From: Agromyces luteolus
GTDB taxonomy: Bacteria > Actinomycetota > Actinomycetes > Actinomycetales > Microbacteriaceae
Assembly: GCF_009729855.1 (NCBI RefSeq)
Contig: NZ_WODA01000025.1
Coordinates: 248,001-312,000, forward strand
Reading direction: 5' to 3'
DNA: 64,000 bases
Each line of letters starts with the position of its first letter. Position 1 is the first letter of the stretch. The translations under genes and the position numbers were made by a program. The notes beneath the pieces were generated by a model that was not told the DNA's origin, searched no databases, and saw only the letters and a list, made by a program, of their open reading frames with translations. Shown piece after piece: positions 52,521 through 61,311 of the stretch.

Positions 52521-55073
52521 ATGTCGGGGCGCCCCGACCTGACGCGGTCGGAGGCCGAGGAGCGCGCGTCGCTCCTCGGCCCCGCCGCGTACGAGGTCAC
52601 GCTCGACCTCACGGGCGACGACGGCCGGTTCCGGTCCGACACGCTCGTGCGGTTCACCGCGACGCCGGGTGCGTCGACGTTCATCGAGGCCACCACCGCC
52701 GAACTGCACGAGGTGGTCCTGAACGGACGGCCGCTCGATGCGGCATCCGTGTCGGACGGCTACCGGATCCGCCTGGACGGCCTCGACGCCGAGAACGAAC
52801 TGCTCGTCGTGTCGACGCGCGAGTACACGAACACCGGCGAGGGACTGCACCGCTTCGTCGACCCCGTCGACGGCGAGGCCTACCTCTACACCGAGTTCGC
52901 GGTCGCCGAGGCGAACCGCGTGTACGCCGTCTTCGACCAGCCCGACCTCAAGGCGTCCGTGCGCTTCACGATCACCGCGCCCGACCACTGGAGCGTGCTG
53001 AGCAACGCGCCCACGCCCGAGCCGCACCCCGCGGCATCCGGCACCGCGGTGTGGGCCTTCGAGACCGGGCCGGTCATCTCGAGCTACATCGTCGCGATCA
53101 TCGCCGGCCCCTACGCCTCATGGCGATCGTCGGCGACGAGCCGCGACGGGCGCGAGGTGCCCCTCGGCCTCTTCACGCGCGAATCGCTCGCGCAGTACGC
53201 CGAGCCCGAGGTCATGTTCGAGCTCGTGCAGGGCGGGCTCGCGTTCTACGAGGACGCGTTCGGCGTGCCGTACCCGTACGGCAAGTACGACCAGGTCTTC
53301 GTGCCCGAGTACAACTGGGGTGCGATGGAGAACGTCGGCGCGGTCACCTTCAACGAGGGCTACCTGTTCCGCTCGCGCGTGTCCGACGCCCGGCGCGAGC
53401 AGCGCGCGATCGTCGTGCTGCACGAGCTCAGCCACATGTGGTTCGGCAACTCGGTGACGATGCGCTGGTGGAACGACCTCTGGCTGAACGAGTCGTTCGC
53501 GACGTGGGCGTCGACCCTCGCCACGTCGCGGGTCACCGAGTTCACCGACGTCTGGGCGACGTTCGCGACCGACGAGAAGACGCACGCGGCCGAGCAGGAC
53601 CAGCTGCCCTCGACGCATCCGATCGTCGCCGAGATCCACGACCTCGGCGACGTCGAGGTGAACTTCGACGCGATCACCTACGACAAGGGTGCGTCGGTGC
53701 TGAAGCAGCTCGTCGCGTGGGTCGGACTCGAGGCGTTCCAGCGCGGCGTCGGCGCCTACCTCGCCCGGCACTCGGGCGGCAACGCCACCCTCGCCGACCT
53801 GCTGGTCGAGCTCGAGGGCGCGAGCGGCCGCGACCTCGCGGACTGGTCGGCGAAATGGCTCGAGACCGCGGGCGTGAACACGCTGCGGCTCGAGGTCGAG
53901 ACGGATGCCGCGGGGCTCGTGACCGCGGCGCGCGTGGTGCAGACCGCGGCCGCCTCGCACCCGACCCTCCGCCCGCACCGCGTCGCGATCGGGTCCTACG
54001 ACGACGTCGACGGGTCGCTCGAGCGCGTGCACCGGGTCGAGCTCGACGTCGACGGCGCCTCGACCGACGTGCCGGAGCTCGTCGGTCGTCCGCGCCCTGC
54101 GCTGCTGCTGGTGAACGACGACGACCTGACCTACGCGAAGGTCCGCCTCGACGAACCGTCGTTCGCGGTCGCGCGCGACCGGCTGTCCGACCTCGTCGAC
54201 CCCGTGGCCCGCGCGGTCGTCTTCGGATCGGCATGGGACGGGGTCCGCGACGCGGAGATCCCCGCGGCGGACTTCGTGCGCCTCGTCGTGGCGAACGTCG
54301 GGCACGAGACGCAGTCGGCCGCCCGCGGCCTCGCGCTGTCCCGACTCGAGCTCGCCGTGTCGCGCTACCTCGCCGACCACCACCGCGACGTGCTGGCCGA
54401 GGAGGCCGCCGACGCCGTCTGGGCGCTCGCCGAACTCGCGCCAGAGGGCTCGGATGCGCAGCTGCAGTTCGTGAAGGCGTTCACGCGACTCGCCTGCGTG
54501 CCCGCGCACGCCGACGTCCTCGAGTCGCTCGCCGGCGGCGAGACGAGGCTCCCGGGCCTCGTCGTGGACCTCGACCTGCGCTGGGAGATCACGATCGCCC
54601 GGGCGGCGCTCGGCGCGGCGACCGACGACGAGGTCGACGCGGCGCTCGCCGCGGACGACACCGCGAAGGGCCGCCAGCTCGCCGAGACCGCGCGCGCCGC
54701 GCGCCCCGACCAGGCGGTGAAGGATGCCGCGTGGCGGCGGGTCGCGACCGACACGACGCTGTCGAACGACCTCGCGCGCGCGATCGCCGACGGCTGGCAG
54801 CGGACGACCGACCCGTCGCTCCTCGCCGGCACCGCCGACGACTACCTCGCCCTGCTCGAACGCGTCTGGGCCGAGCGGAGCTTCACGATGGCCTCGCTCA
54901 TCGTGCGGAGGCTGTTCCCGGCGCCGGTCGTCGATGCCGGACTCGCCGGCCGCGTCCGCGCCTGGCTGGACGTCCACGACGAGCCGGCGCCGCTGCACCG
55001 GCTCGTGGCGGAGCAGCTGAGCGAGCTCGAGCGTGCGCTGGCCGCACGGGATCGGGACGCCACGACCGCGTAG
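52521..55073 (+). CDS. pepN: Aminopeptidase N (M1 family), second tandem copy
   Basis: Also 850 residues and collinear with the upstream copy: GAMEN at 267-271, HELSH at 301-305, Glu324 in LNESFATW. All catalytic residues are kept in both, so neither is a decayed duplicate. The copies are clearly diverged (for example NWGAMENVG against NAGAMENAG), so the duplication is not recent. TGAATG at the junction means translational coupling. A strong terminator follows. Confidence 0.95.
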   Translation: MSGRPDLTRSEAEERASLLGPAAYEVTLDLTGDDGRFRSDTLVRFTATPGASTFIEATTAELHEVVLNGRPLDAASVSDGYRIRLDGLDAENELLVVSTREYTNTGEGLHRFVDPVDGEAYLYTEFAVAEANRVYAVFDQPDLKASVRFTITAPDHWSVLSNAPTPEPHPAASGTAVWAFETGPVISSYIVAIIAGPYASWRSSATSRDGREVPLGLFTRESLAQYAEPEVMFELVQGGLAFYEDAFGVPYPYGKYDQVFVPEYNWGAMENVGAVTFNEGYLFRSRVSDARREQRAIVVLHELSHMWFGNSVTMRWWNDLWLNESFATWASTLATSRVTEFTDVWATFATDEKTHAAEQDQLPSTHPIVAEIHDLGDVEVNFDAITYDKGASVLKQLVAWVGLEAFQRGVGAYLARHSGGNATLADLLVELEGASGRDLADWSAKWLETAGVNTLRLEVETDAAGLVTAARVVQTAAASHPTLRPHRVAIGSYDDVDGSLERVHRVELDVDGASTDVPELVGRPRPALLLVNDDDLTYAKVRLDEPSFAVARDRLSDLVDPVARAVVFGSAWDGVRDAEIPAADFVRLVVANVGHETQSAARGLALSRLELAVSRYLADHHRDVLAEEAADAVWALAELAPEGSDAQLQFVKAFTRLACVPAHADVLESLAGGETRLPGLVVDLDLRWEITIARAALGAATDDEVDAALAADDTAKGRQLAETARAARPDQAVKDAAWRRVATDTTLSNDLARAIADGWQRTTDPSLLAGTADDYLALLERVWAERSFTMASLIVRRLFPAPVVDAGLAGRVRAWLDVHDEPAPLHRLVAEQLSELERALAARDRDATTA

Positions 55074-55094
55074 GCCGTCGCCTCGCACTGCCGA

Positions 55095-55128
55095 GGCCCG
55101 TCGGGCACCGCATCGGACCCGACGGGCC
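55095..55128 (+). terminator. Terminator of the tandem pepN operon
   Basis: A perfect 11-bp stem GGCCCGTCGGG/CCCGACGGGCC around a 12-nt loop. Confidence 0.75.
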
Positions 55129-55171
55129 CCGCGTCGTGCGCCGTCCCAGCGTGCGCCCGGTCGACCGCGGA

Positions 55172-55177
55172 TACACT
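55172..55177 (+). promoter_or_regulatory. Candidate -10 element of mscS-glbO
   Basis: TACACT ten bases before the ATG at 55188; no ribosome binding site lies between, so the leader would be only a few nucleotides. Confidence 0.45.
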
Positions 55178-55187
55178 TCGTCTCATC

Positions 55188-56303
55188 ATGCGACCGTTCG
55201 AAGAACCCGGCCCCGAGCAGGTCGACATCTCCGTGCAGATCGACGCCTTCCAGGAGACCTGGTACGGCCAGGCCCTCTTCAACGTCATCGACATCGCCAT
55301 CATCGTCGCGGTCGCGCTCCTCATCCGCTGGCTCCTGCACTTCGTGATCCGACGCACGGTGAACCAGGTCGTCACCGGCGTGAAGCGCAAGCAGGACGTC
55401 TCCGACACGCAGGCGCTGAACGCCGCCTCCCCGCTCGCCGCCGTGCGCGTCGTCCAGCGCACGCGCACGCTCGGGTCCGTGCTGAAGAACATCGTCAACG
55501 TGACGATCGGCATCCTCGTGGTGATCCTCGTGGTCGGCACGCTCTGGCCCGACATCCTCGGCTCGTTCACGCTGCTCTCGGCGGCGATCGGCGCCGGCCT
55601 CGGCTTCGGCGCGCAGAACATCGTGAAGGATGCCCTGAACGGCATGTTCATGGTCGTCGAGGACCAGCTCGGCGTGGGCGACATCGTGGACCTCGGCCAC
55701 GCGTCGGGCATCGTCGAGGAGGTCCGGATCCGCGTGACCTCGGTCCGCGACGTCAACGGCACGCTCTGGTTCGTGCGCAACGGCGAGATCACGCGCGTCG
55801 GCAACATGTCGCAGGGGTGGGCGCGCGTGATCATCGACCTCGCGGTGCCGTACACGGCCGACGTCGACGAGGTCGAGGCGGCCATGCTCGGCACGGCGAA
55901 CGAGATGGCCCGGTCGGGCAAGTGGCGCTCGCGCGTGCTCGAGAAGCCCGAGGTCTGGGGTCTCGAGTCCGTCTCGGCCGACGCCATGGTCATCCGCATC
56001 GTCATGAAGGTCCGCACGTCGTCGAAGGACGACGTCGCCCGGGAACTGCGGATGCGACTGAAGCGCACGCTCGACGACATGGACCTGACGCTGCCGAGCC
56101 TGTCGAGCGTCGTGCTCTCCGGCTTCGACGGCGTCACGCGCGTGAAGGGTGCGAAGCCGCCGAAGACCGAACCGAGCCCGGTCGTGGAGCGGAAGGCGCC
56201 GAGCAAGCGCCTGCTCCGCGCGATGCGCGCCGCGAACACCGTGACGGGCACGGGAAGCGTCCCGACCGCGACCGACGACCCGACCCCGAAGGACACGCCG
56301 TGA
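55188..56303 (+). CDS. Small-conductance mechanosensitive channel (MscS family)
   Basis: 371 residues. Three membrane helices (about 28-50, 100-125, 128-150); the pore helix and following beta domain show GAGLGFGAQNIVKDALNGMFMVVEDQ and RNGEITRVGNMSQGWARV. It opens under membrane tension to release solutes. The C-terminal about 70 residues are a basic, probably disordered tail. Its stop overlaps the GTG of the globin gene by 4 bp. Confidence 0.94.
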   Translation: MRPFEEPGPEQVDISVQIDAFQETWYGQALFNVIDIAIIVAVALLIRWLLHFVIRRTVNQVVTGVKRKQDVSDTQALNAASPLAAVRVVQRTRTLGSVLKNIVNVTIGILVVILVVGTLWPDILGSFTLLSAAIGAGLGFGAQNIVKDALNGMFMVVEDQLGVGDIVDLGHASGIVEEVRIRVTSVRDVNGTLWFVRNGEITRVGNMSQGWARVIIDLAVPYTADVDEVEAAMLGTANEMARSGKWRSRVLEKPEVWGLESVSADAMVIRIVMKVRTSSKDDVARELRMRLKRTLDDMDLTLPSLSSVVLSGFDGVTRVKGAKPPKTEPSPVVERKAPSKRLLRAMRAANTVTGTGSVPTATDDPTPKDTP

Positions 56304-56701
56304 GCCTGCCCGACAACCTGCCCTCGCCGAGCTTCTACGACCAGGTCGGCGGCCACGAGACCTTCGCGCGGCTCGTCCACGAGTTCTACCGCGGCGTGGC
56401 CGGCGACCCGGTGCTGAAGCCCATGTACCCGGAGGAGGACCTCGGCCCCGCCGAGGAGCGCCTGCTCATGTTCCTCGAGCAGTACTGGGGCGGACCGACC
56501 GCGTACGGCGAACAGCGCGGCCACCCCCGGCTCCGGCTCCGCCACCAGCCGTTCAAGGTGAACCCCGAGGCGCGCGACCGCTGGCTCGCGCACATGCGCG
56601 CGGCCGTCGACACGCTCGACCTGCCGCCGGTTGCCGAGGCCACGCTGTGGGACTATCTCCAGCGTGCGGCCTTCGCGATGGTGAACACCTTCGAGGAGTA
56701 G
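56300..56701 (+). CDS. glbO: Group II truncated hemoglobin (TrHbO)
   Basis: 133 residues. SFYDQVGGHETFARLVHEFY gives the B helix with Tyr at B10, the proximal His is in LRHQPFKV, and the Trp of AEATLWDYLQ is the G8 Trp that defines group II. These globins bind oxygen or detoxify oxidants; in mycobacteria GlbO associates with the membrane. Coupling to the mscS gene by a GTGA overlap is notable. The start is GTG. Confidence 0.93.
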   Translation: MSLPDNLPSPSFYDQVGGHETFARLVHEFYRGVAGDPVLKPMYPEEDLGPAEERLLMFLEQYWGGPTAYGEQRGHPRLRLRHQPFKVNPEARDRWLAHMRAAVDTLDLPPVAEATLWDYLQRAAFAMVNTFEE

Positions 56702-56731
56702 CCGCCCCGCCCGAGACGAAGGAGTCCCCCC

Positions 56732-58417
56732 GTGGCCGACCCGACCACTCCCCCGGCGGCGCCCGCCGCACGCACCGAGTTCGACGCCGTGGTCGTCGGC
56801 GGCGGCCTGTCCGGCCTCGTCGCCGCCGCAGAGCTCGTCGACGCCGGCAGGCGCGTCGTCATCGTCGACCAGGAGCCCGAGGCGAGCCTCGGCGGGCAGG
56901 CGTGGTGGTCGTTCGGCGGCTTGTTCCTCGTCGACTCGCCCGAGCAGCGGCGGCTCGGCGTCCGCGACTCGCTCGAGCTCGCCCGCCAGGACTGGCTCGG
57001 CACGGCCGCGTTCGACCGGGACGAGGACGAATGGGGCCGACGGTGGGCGGAGGCGTACCTCGAGTTCGCGGCCGGCGAGAAGCGGTCGTGGCTCCGCGAG
57101 AAGGGCCTGAAGTTCTTCCCGGTCGTCGGCTGGGCCGAACGCGGGGCGGGCATGGCCGTCGGGCACGGCAACTCGGTGCCGCGGTTCCACATCACCTGGG
57201 GCACGGGTCCGGGCGTCCTCGAGCCGTTCATCGCGCGCGTGCGGGCGGGCGAGGCCGCCGGGCTCGTGTCGCTGCGGTTCCGCCACCGGGTCGACGAGCT
57301 CGTCGTGGAGGACGGCGGGGTCGTCGGCGTGCGCGGTGCACGCCTGGCACCCGACGACGTCGAGCGCGGCGTCGGCTCGAACCGCGACGTCGTGGGCGAC
57401 TTCGAGCTCCGCGCGCCCGCCGTCGTGGTCGCCTCCGGCGGCATCGGCGGCGACCACGACCTCGTGCGCGCGGCGTGGCCGGAGCGCCTCGGCACTCCGC
57501 CGGCGGAGATGCTCTCGGGCGTGCCGGCGCACGTCGACGGGCGAATGCTCGGCATCGCCGCGGCATCCGGTGCGCGCCTCGTCAACGGGGACCGCATGTG
57601 GCACTACACCGAGGGCATCACGAACTGGGATCCGGTGTGGGCCCGCCACGGCATCCGCATCCTCCCCGGCCCCTCCTCGATGTGGTTCGACGCGACCGGC
57701 GCACGGCTGCCGGCGCCCCTCTTCCCGGGCTTCGACACGCTCGGCACGCTCGAGCACCTCTCGCACACCGGCCACGGGCACTCCTGGTTCGTGCTCACGC
57801 AGCGCATCATCGAGAAGGAGTTCGCGCTCTCCGGCAGCGAGCAGAACCCGGACCTGACGAACAAGGACCTTCGCCTGCTCGCGGACCGCCTCGGCTCGGG
57901 CGCGCCCGGCCCGGTCGAGGCCTTCAAGCAGCACGGCGTCGACTTCGTGGTCGCCGACACCCTCCCGGAACTCCTCGACGGGATGCGCCGGCTCTCCCCC
58001 GGCGACGTCCTCGACACGGACAACGTCGAGCGCGAGGTCGTCGCCCGCGACCGCGAGGTCGAGCACGAGTTCTCGAAGGACCTGCAGCTGACGGCCGTGC
58101 GAGGCGCCCGGAACTACCGCGGGGACAAGCTCATCCGCGTGGCGCCCCCGCACCGCTTGCTCGATCCGAAGGCCGGCCCGCTCATCGCCGTGAAACTGCA
58201 CATCCTGACGCGCAAGAGCCTCGGCGGCATCCAGACCGACCTCGACTCGCGTGCGCTCGGCGCCGACGGCGCACCGGTGCCCGGCCTGTACGCGGTCGGC
58301 GAGGCCGCCGGCTTCGGCGGCGGCGGCGTGCACGGCTACCGCGCGCTCGAGGGCACGTTCCTCGGCGGCTGCCTGTTCACGGGACGCGCGGCGGGACGCG
58401 CGATCGCCGCGCGGTGA
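56732..58417 (+). CDS. FAD-binding dehydrogenase (3-ketosteroid dehydrogenase-like)
   Basis: 561 residues. N-terminal dinucleotide-binding motif VVVGGGLSGLVAAAEL, then GGQAWWSFGGLF and a C-terminal FAD motif GLYAVGEAAGFGGGGVHGYRALEGTFLGGCLFTG. The family is the fumarate reductase/KstD-like flavoproteins; actinobacterial members of this length are called FAD-binding dehydrogenase. No steroid catabolism genes are nearby, so the substrate is open. GAAGGAG precedes the GTG. Confidence 0.88.
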   Translation: MADPTTPPAAPAARTEFDAVVVGGGLSGLVAAAELVDAGRRVVIVDQEPEASLGGQAWWSFGGLFLVDSPEQRRLGVRDSLELARQDWLGTAAFDRDEDEWGRRWAEAYLEFAAGEKRSWLREKGLKFFPVVGWAERGAGMAVGHGNSVPRFHITWGTGPGVLEPFIARVRAGEAAGLVSLRFRHRVDELVVEDGGVVGVRGARLAPDDVERGVGSNRDVVGDFELRAPAVVVASGGIGGDHDLVRAAWPERLGTPPAEMLSGVPAHVDGRMLGIAAASGARLVNGDRMWHYTEGITNWDPVWARHGIRILPGPSSMWFDATGARLPAPLFPGFDTLGTLEHLSHTGHGHSWFVLTQRIIEKEFALSGSEQNPDLTNKDLRLLADRLGSGAPGPVEAFKQHGVDFVVADTLPELLDGMRRLSPGDVLDTDNVEREVVARDREVEHEFSKDLQLTAVRGARNYRGDKLIRVAPPHRLLDPKAGPLIAVKLHILTRKSLGGIQTDLDSRALGADGAPVPGLYAVGEAAGFGGGGVHGYRALEGTFLGGCLFTGRAAGRAIAAR

Positions 58418-58436
58418 GCCGGGGCGGATGCCTCGG

Positions 58437-59117
58437 CTACGCCTTCAGCGTCCAGGCCTTCCGCCGCACGAGCACGTGCCCCCGCCGGGAGCTCAGGCGC
58501 GTCCACGGTCCGGTCTCGAACAGCGCCGTCGGGTCGTCGCCGAGGAAGCCGAGGCTGAACGCCGCGAACGCCGCGCCGGCCGGCACGTACTCCAGCCCCT
58601 CGATGCCGCGCCCCCACACCTCGGAGCGCACGCGCTGCACGAGCTGCTCGCCGGTGCCGTCGGGGATCGTCGCCGCGACCTCGTCGATGCCCGCCCGGGC
58701 CGCGCGCTCGAGCGTCGCGGCATCCGTCTCGCCGAGCGGTCGCCAGCCACCCCGCGGCGGCGAGATGCCCGCCCAGGTGACGGTGTTCACCTCGGGAGGT
58801 CGGGTCATGGTGACCGGACGCGACTCGTCGTCGTCGCCGAGCTCGCCGCGCGCGCGGACGATGCGGTCGACGACCGAGCGCATCGGGACGACGACGTCGA
58901 AGTCGTCGGTCTCGAACAGCTGGAAGGTCCGGAGCCCCAGCACGGTCGGGCTCTCGTCGAGGATGCCGCGCGGGTACAGGATCGCGGTGTACACGGCCAG
59001 GATCCCGTTCGCCGCGACGAGGCGCACGGAGCCGTCCTCGACGCGCGACGCGCGCTGGAGGTACGTGTGCAGATCGCCGAGCGACAGGCTGTCGGCAAGC
59101 GTGAATTGCTGGACCAT
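58437..59117 (-). CDS. Conserved-looking soluble protein of unknown function
   Basis: 226 residues, no signal peptide or membrane helix. I do not recognise the family. A mixed alpha/beta composition with RTFQLFETDDFDVVVPMRSVVDRIVR, a variable acidic loop, TVTWAGISPPRGGWRPLGE and a C-terminal WGRGIEGLEYVPAGAAFAA can be seen. It is convergent with the KstD-like gene (19-bp gap) and divergent from tesB, sharing an overlapping promoter region with it. Codon usage is like its neighbours, so it is a real gene. Confidence 0.75.
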   Translation of the reverse strand: MVQQFTLADSLSLGDLHTYLQRASRVEDGSVRLVAANGILAVYTAILYPRGILDESPTVLGLRTFQLFETDDFDVVVPMRSVVDRIVRARGELGDDDESRPVTMTRPPEVNTVTWAGISPPRGGWRPLGETDAATLERAARAGIDEVAATIPDGTGEQLVQRVRSEVWGRGIEGLEYVPAGAAFAAFSLGFLGDDPTALFETGPWTRLSSRRGHVLVRRKAWTLKA

Positions 59118-59120
59118 GGC

Positions 59121-59132
59121 CTGTCTAGACTA
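59121..59132. promoter_or_regulatory. Overlapping divergent -10 elements
   Basis: TAGACT on the plus strand (59126-59131) and TAGTCT on the minus strand (59132-59127) overlap in five bases around the palindrome GTCTAGAC, nine bases before the minus-strand ATG and 80 bp before tesB. Confidence 0.45.
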
Positions 59133-59211
59133 CCGAGAGAGCGCCGCGGCCCCGCCCGTCGCCCACCCGCCGATCGGCCGCGCGATGGCCGACCGACCAG
59201 ACGGAGGAACG

Positions 59212-60093
59212 ATGAGCGGTTCGATCGAGGGCCTGCTGAGCACGCTGCGGCTCACCGACACCGGGGCCCGCACCGACGAGGACATCTTCACGGGGCCCTC
59301 GCAGTGGATGCCGCGCGGCCGCGTCTTCGGCGGACAGGTGCTCGCCCAGTCGATCATCGCCGCGACCCAGACGGTGCCCGACGAGCGTCCGATCCACTCG
59401 ATGCACGGCTACTTCCTCCGGCCGGGCGACGTGCAGCACCCGATCACGTTCTCGGTCGACCGCATCCACGACGGCCGCTCGTTCTCGACGCGGCGCACGC
59501 AGGCGTTCCAGCACGGCCTGCCCATCCTCTCGCTGATCGCGTCGTTCCAGACCCGCGACGACGGCTTCGAGCACCAGATCGGGATGCCGCACGACCTGCC
59601 CGAACCCGACACGCTGCCGTCGACCGCCGACGTGCTCGGCCACCTCGACCACGACGTCGCCCGGTACTGGTCGAGCGAACGGGCCTTCGACGTCCGGCAC
59701 ATCCCGTCGCCCGTGTACCTCACGGTCGAGGGCGAACGACTGCCGCACCAGGTCGTCTGGATGAAGGCGTTCGGCCGCCTGCCCGACGACCTGCGACAGC
59801 ACCGCGCGGCCCTCGCCTACGCGAGCGACTACTCGATCCTCGAGCCGGTGCTGCGCGCGCACGGCGTCGCGTGGGCGACGCCGGGACTCAAGGTCGCGAG
59901 CCTCGACCACGCCATGTGGTGGCACCGCGATGCGCGCGTCGACGAGTGGCTGCTGTTCACGATGGACTCGCCGTCGGCCGGCGGCGGCCGGGGTCTCTCG
60001 CTCGGCCGCATCTACACGCGCGACGGCGTGCTCGTCGCGAGCGTGGCGCAGGAGGGCATGGTCCGCGTGCCCGATCCGGACGCGCTCGGCTGA
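59212..60093 (+). CDS. tesB: Acyl-CoA thioesterase II (TesB)
   Basis: 293 residues, double hot-dog thioesterase. N-terminal half: MPRGRVFGGQVLAQSIIAAT, HSMHGYFLRPGD; C-terminal half: YASDYSILEPVL, SLDHAMWWHRD and ASVAQEGMVR, which contain the Asp, Thr/Ser and Gln catalytic set of the family. It hydrolyses acyl-CoAs to free acids. GGAGGA precedes the ATG. Confidence 0.95.
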   Translation: MSGSIEGLLSTLRLTDTGARTDEDIFTGPSQWMPRGRVFGGQVLAQSIIAATQTVPDERPIHSMHGYFLRPGDVQHPITFSVDRIHDGRSFSTRRTQAFQHGLPILSLIASFQTRDDGFEHQIGMPHDLPEPDTLPSTADVLGHLDHDVARYWSSERAFDVRHIPSPVYLTVEGERLPHQVVWMKAFGRLPDDLRQHRAALAYASDYSILEPVLRAHGVAWATPGLKVASLDHAMWWHRDARVDEWLLFTMDSPSAGGGRGLSLGRIYTRDGVLVASVAQEGMVRVPDPDALG

Positions 60094-60204
60094 CCGATGG
60101 CCGCCGCGATCCCTGAGCGATCGCGGCGAATGCGGCATCCGCCGTGCGCGGTGCCGCAGAATGGGCACCACCGCCGCGCCGCGCGGCCGATGAGGAGGCA
60201 GCAC

Positions 60205-60681
60205 ATGGACGACGCTCGTGAACTCTCGCGCCGCACGGCGCTCGCCCTGGGCGGGACGGGTGCGCTCGGCGGCGCGCTGATCCTCGCCGGGTGCGCGCCC
60301 GGCTCCGATTCCGACGGCGGCGACGACTCCGGCGCCTCCGACGGCACGGGAGCCGACGCCGGCGGCGGCTCGACTCCGACGGATGCCGCGGGCGAGGACG
60401 TCGCCGCCCTCGCCGACATCCCCGTCGGCGGCAGCATCAGCGCGACCATCGGCGGCGAACCGGTGCTGCTGTCGCAGCCGACGGCCGGAGAGGTCGTCGC
60501 CTTCAGCGCGGTCTGCACGCATCAGGCCTGCACGGTCGCGGCCGAGGGGGCGACCTTCGTGTGCCCGTGCCACGGCTCGACCTTCGATGCCGCGACCGGC
60601 GACGTCGAACAGGGCCCGGCGCTCGACCCGCTGCCGTCGGTGCCGGTCAGCGTCGACGGGGATCGCGTGATCGCCGGATGA
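60205..60681 (+). CDS. Tat-exported Rieske [2Fe-2S] lipoprotein
   Basis: 158 residues. Twin-arginine signal SRRTALALGG with a LAGC lipobox (Cys30), then a Gly/Ser/Asp-rich spacer (about 31-65), then a Rieske domain with CTHQAC (Cys104, His106) and CPCHGS (Cys120, His123). It should sit on the outer face of the membrane as an electron carrier. Such small Rieske lipoproteins occur in actinobacteria outside the cytochrome bc complex. GAGGAGG precedes the ATG at 60205. Its stop overlaps the ATG of the next membrane protein gene by 4 bp. Confidence 0.92.
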   Translation: MDDARELSRRTALALGGTGALGGALILAGCAPGSDSDGGDDSGASDGTGADAGGGSTPTDAAGEDVAALADIPVGGSISATIGGEPVLLSQPTAGEVVAFSAVCTHQACTVAAEGATFVCPCHGSTFDAATGDVEQGPALDPLPSVPVSVDGDRVIAG

Positions 60682-61238
60682 GCGAGCTCTTCGACTTCCA
60701 GGTCGCCGGCCTGCCGGTGCACGTCCTGCTCGTGCACGTCGTCGTGGTCGGCGTGCCGCTGCTCGCCGTGCTGCTCGTCGTGCTCGCCGCCTGGCCGGCC
60801 GCTCGACGCGTGCTCTGGATCCCGACGCTCGTCGGCGCCGTCGCCCTGCTCGGCCTGACCTGGCTCACCGTCGAGGCCGGCAAGTGGCTCGTCGAGCGGG
60901 TCCCCGAGACGCCGCTCATCGAGGAGCACGCGGACCAGGGCGAGGACATCCTGCCGTGGGTCGTCGCGCTCGCGGTGGTCGCCGCCCTCATCGGCGCACT
61001 CGCGCTCGTCGAGCGTTCCGCGGACCGCCGGGTCACCGACGCCGAGGTCGCCGCCGCACGCGGCGTGTCGACGCCTGCGCGACGGAGCCCCGCCCGCATC
61101 GTGATCGCGATCCTGCTGCTCGTCGCGACGGTCGGCGTCGGCGTCGGCGCCGTCTGGACCACGGTCCGGATCGGCGAGGCGGGCAGCCGTGCCGTCTGGG
61201 AGGGCTCCTTCAGCGACGAGCCGCTCGAGGACCGGTAG
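60678..61238 (+). CDS. DUF2231-like membrane protein
   Basis: 186 residues with four membrane helices (about 12-40, 46-70, 92-112, 138-162). The first helix contains GLPVHVLLVHVVVVGVPLLA, with two histidines spaced as in the DUF2231 family, which may bind haem or carry electrons; this is unproven. Overlap with the Rieske gene indicates a functional pair: membrane partner plus exported iron-sulfur carrier. Confidence 0.8.
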   Translation: MSELFDFQVAGLPVHVLLVHVVVVGVPLLAVLLVVLAAWPAARRVLWIPTLVGAVALLGLTWLTVEAGKWLVERVPETPLIEEHADQGEDILPWVVALAVVAALIGALALVERSADRRVTDAEVAAARGVSTPARRSPARIVIAILLLVATVGVGVGAVWTTVRIGEAGSRAVWEGSFSDEPLEDR

Positions 61239-61274
61239 GGGCGGATGCCGCGGCGCGGCCCGTTCGGGCGACCC

Positions 61275-61292
61275 GTCGCGCGGGGGCGCGAC
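61275..61292. terminator. Hairpin between convergent DUF2231 and thioesterase genes
   Basis: GTCGCGC-GGGG-GCGCGAC, a 7-bp stem with a tetraloop. Confidence 0.5.
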
Positions 61293-61311
61293 CGCGCAGC
61301 CGCGGGCGGGA

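Noticed and set aside
50882-56701. 1939-codon plus-strand open frame across pepN, pepN and mscS
   Set aside because: It is out of frame with well-supported genes on the same strand; only its last 134 codons (globin, from 56300) are real.
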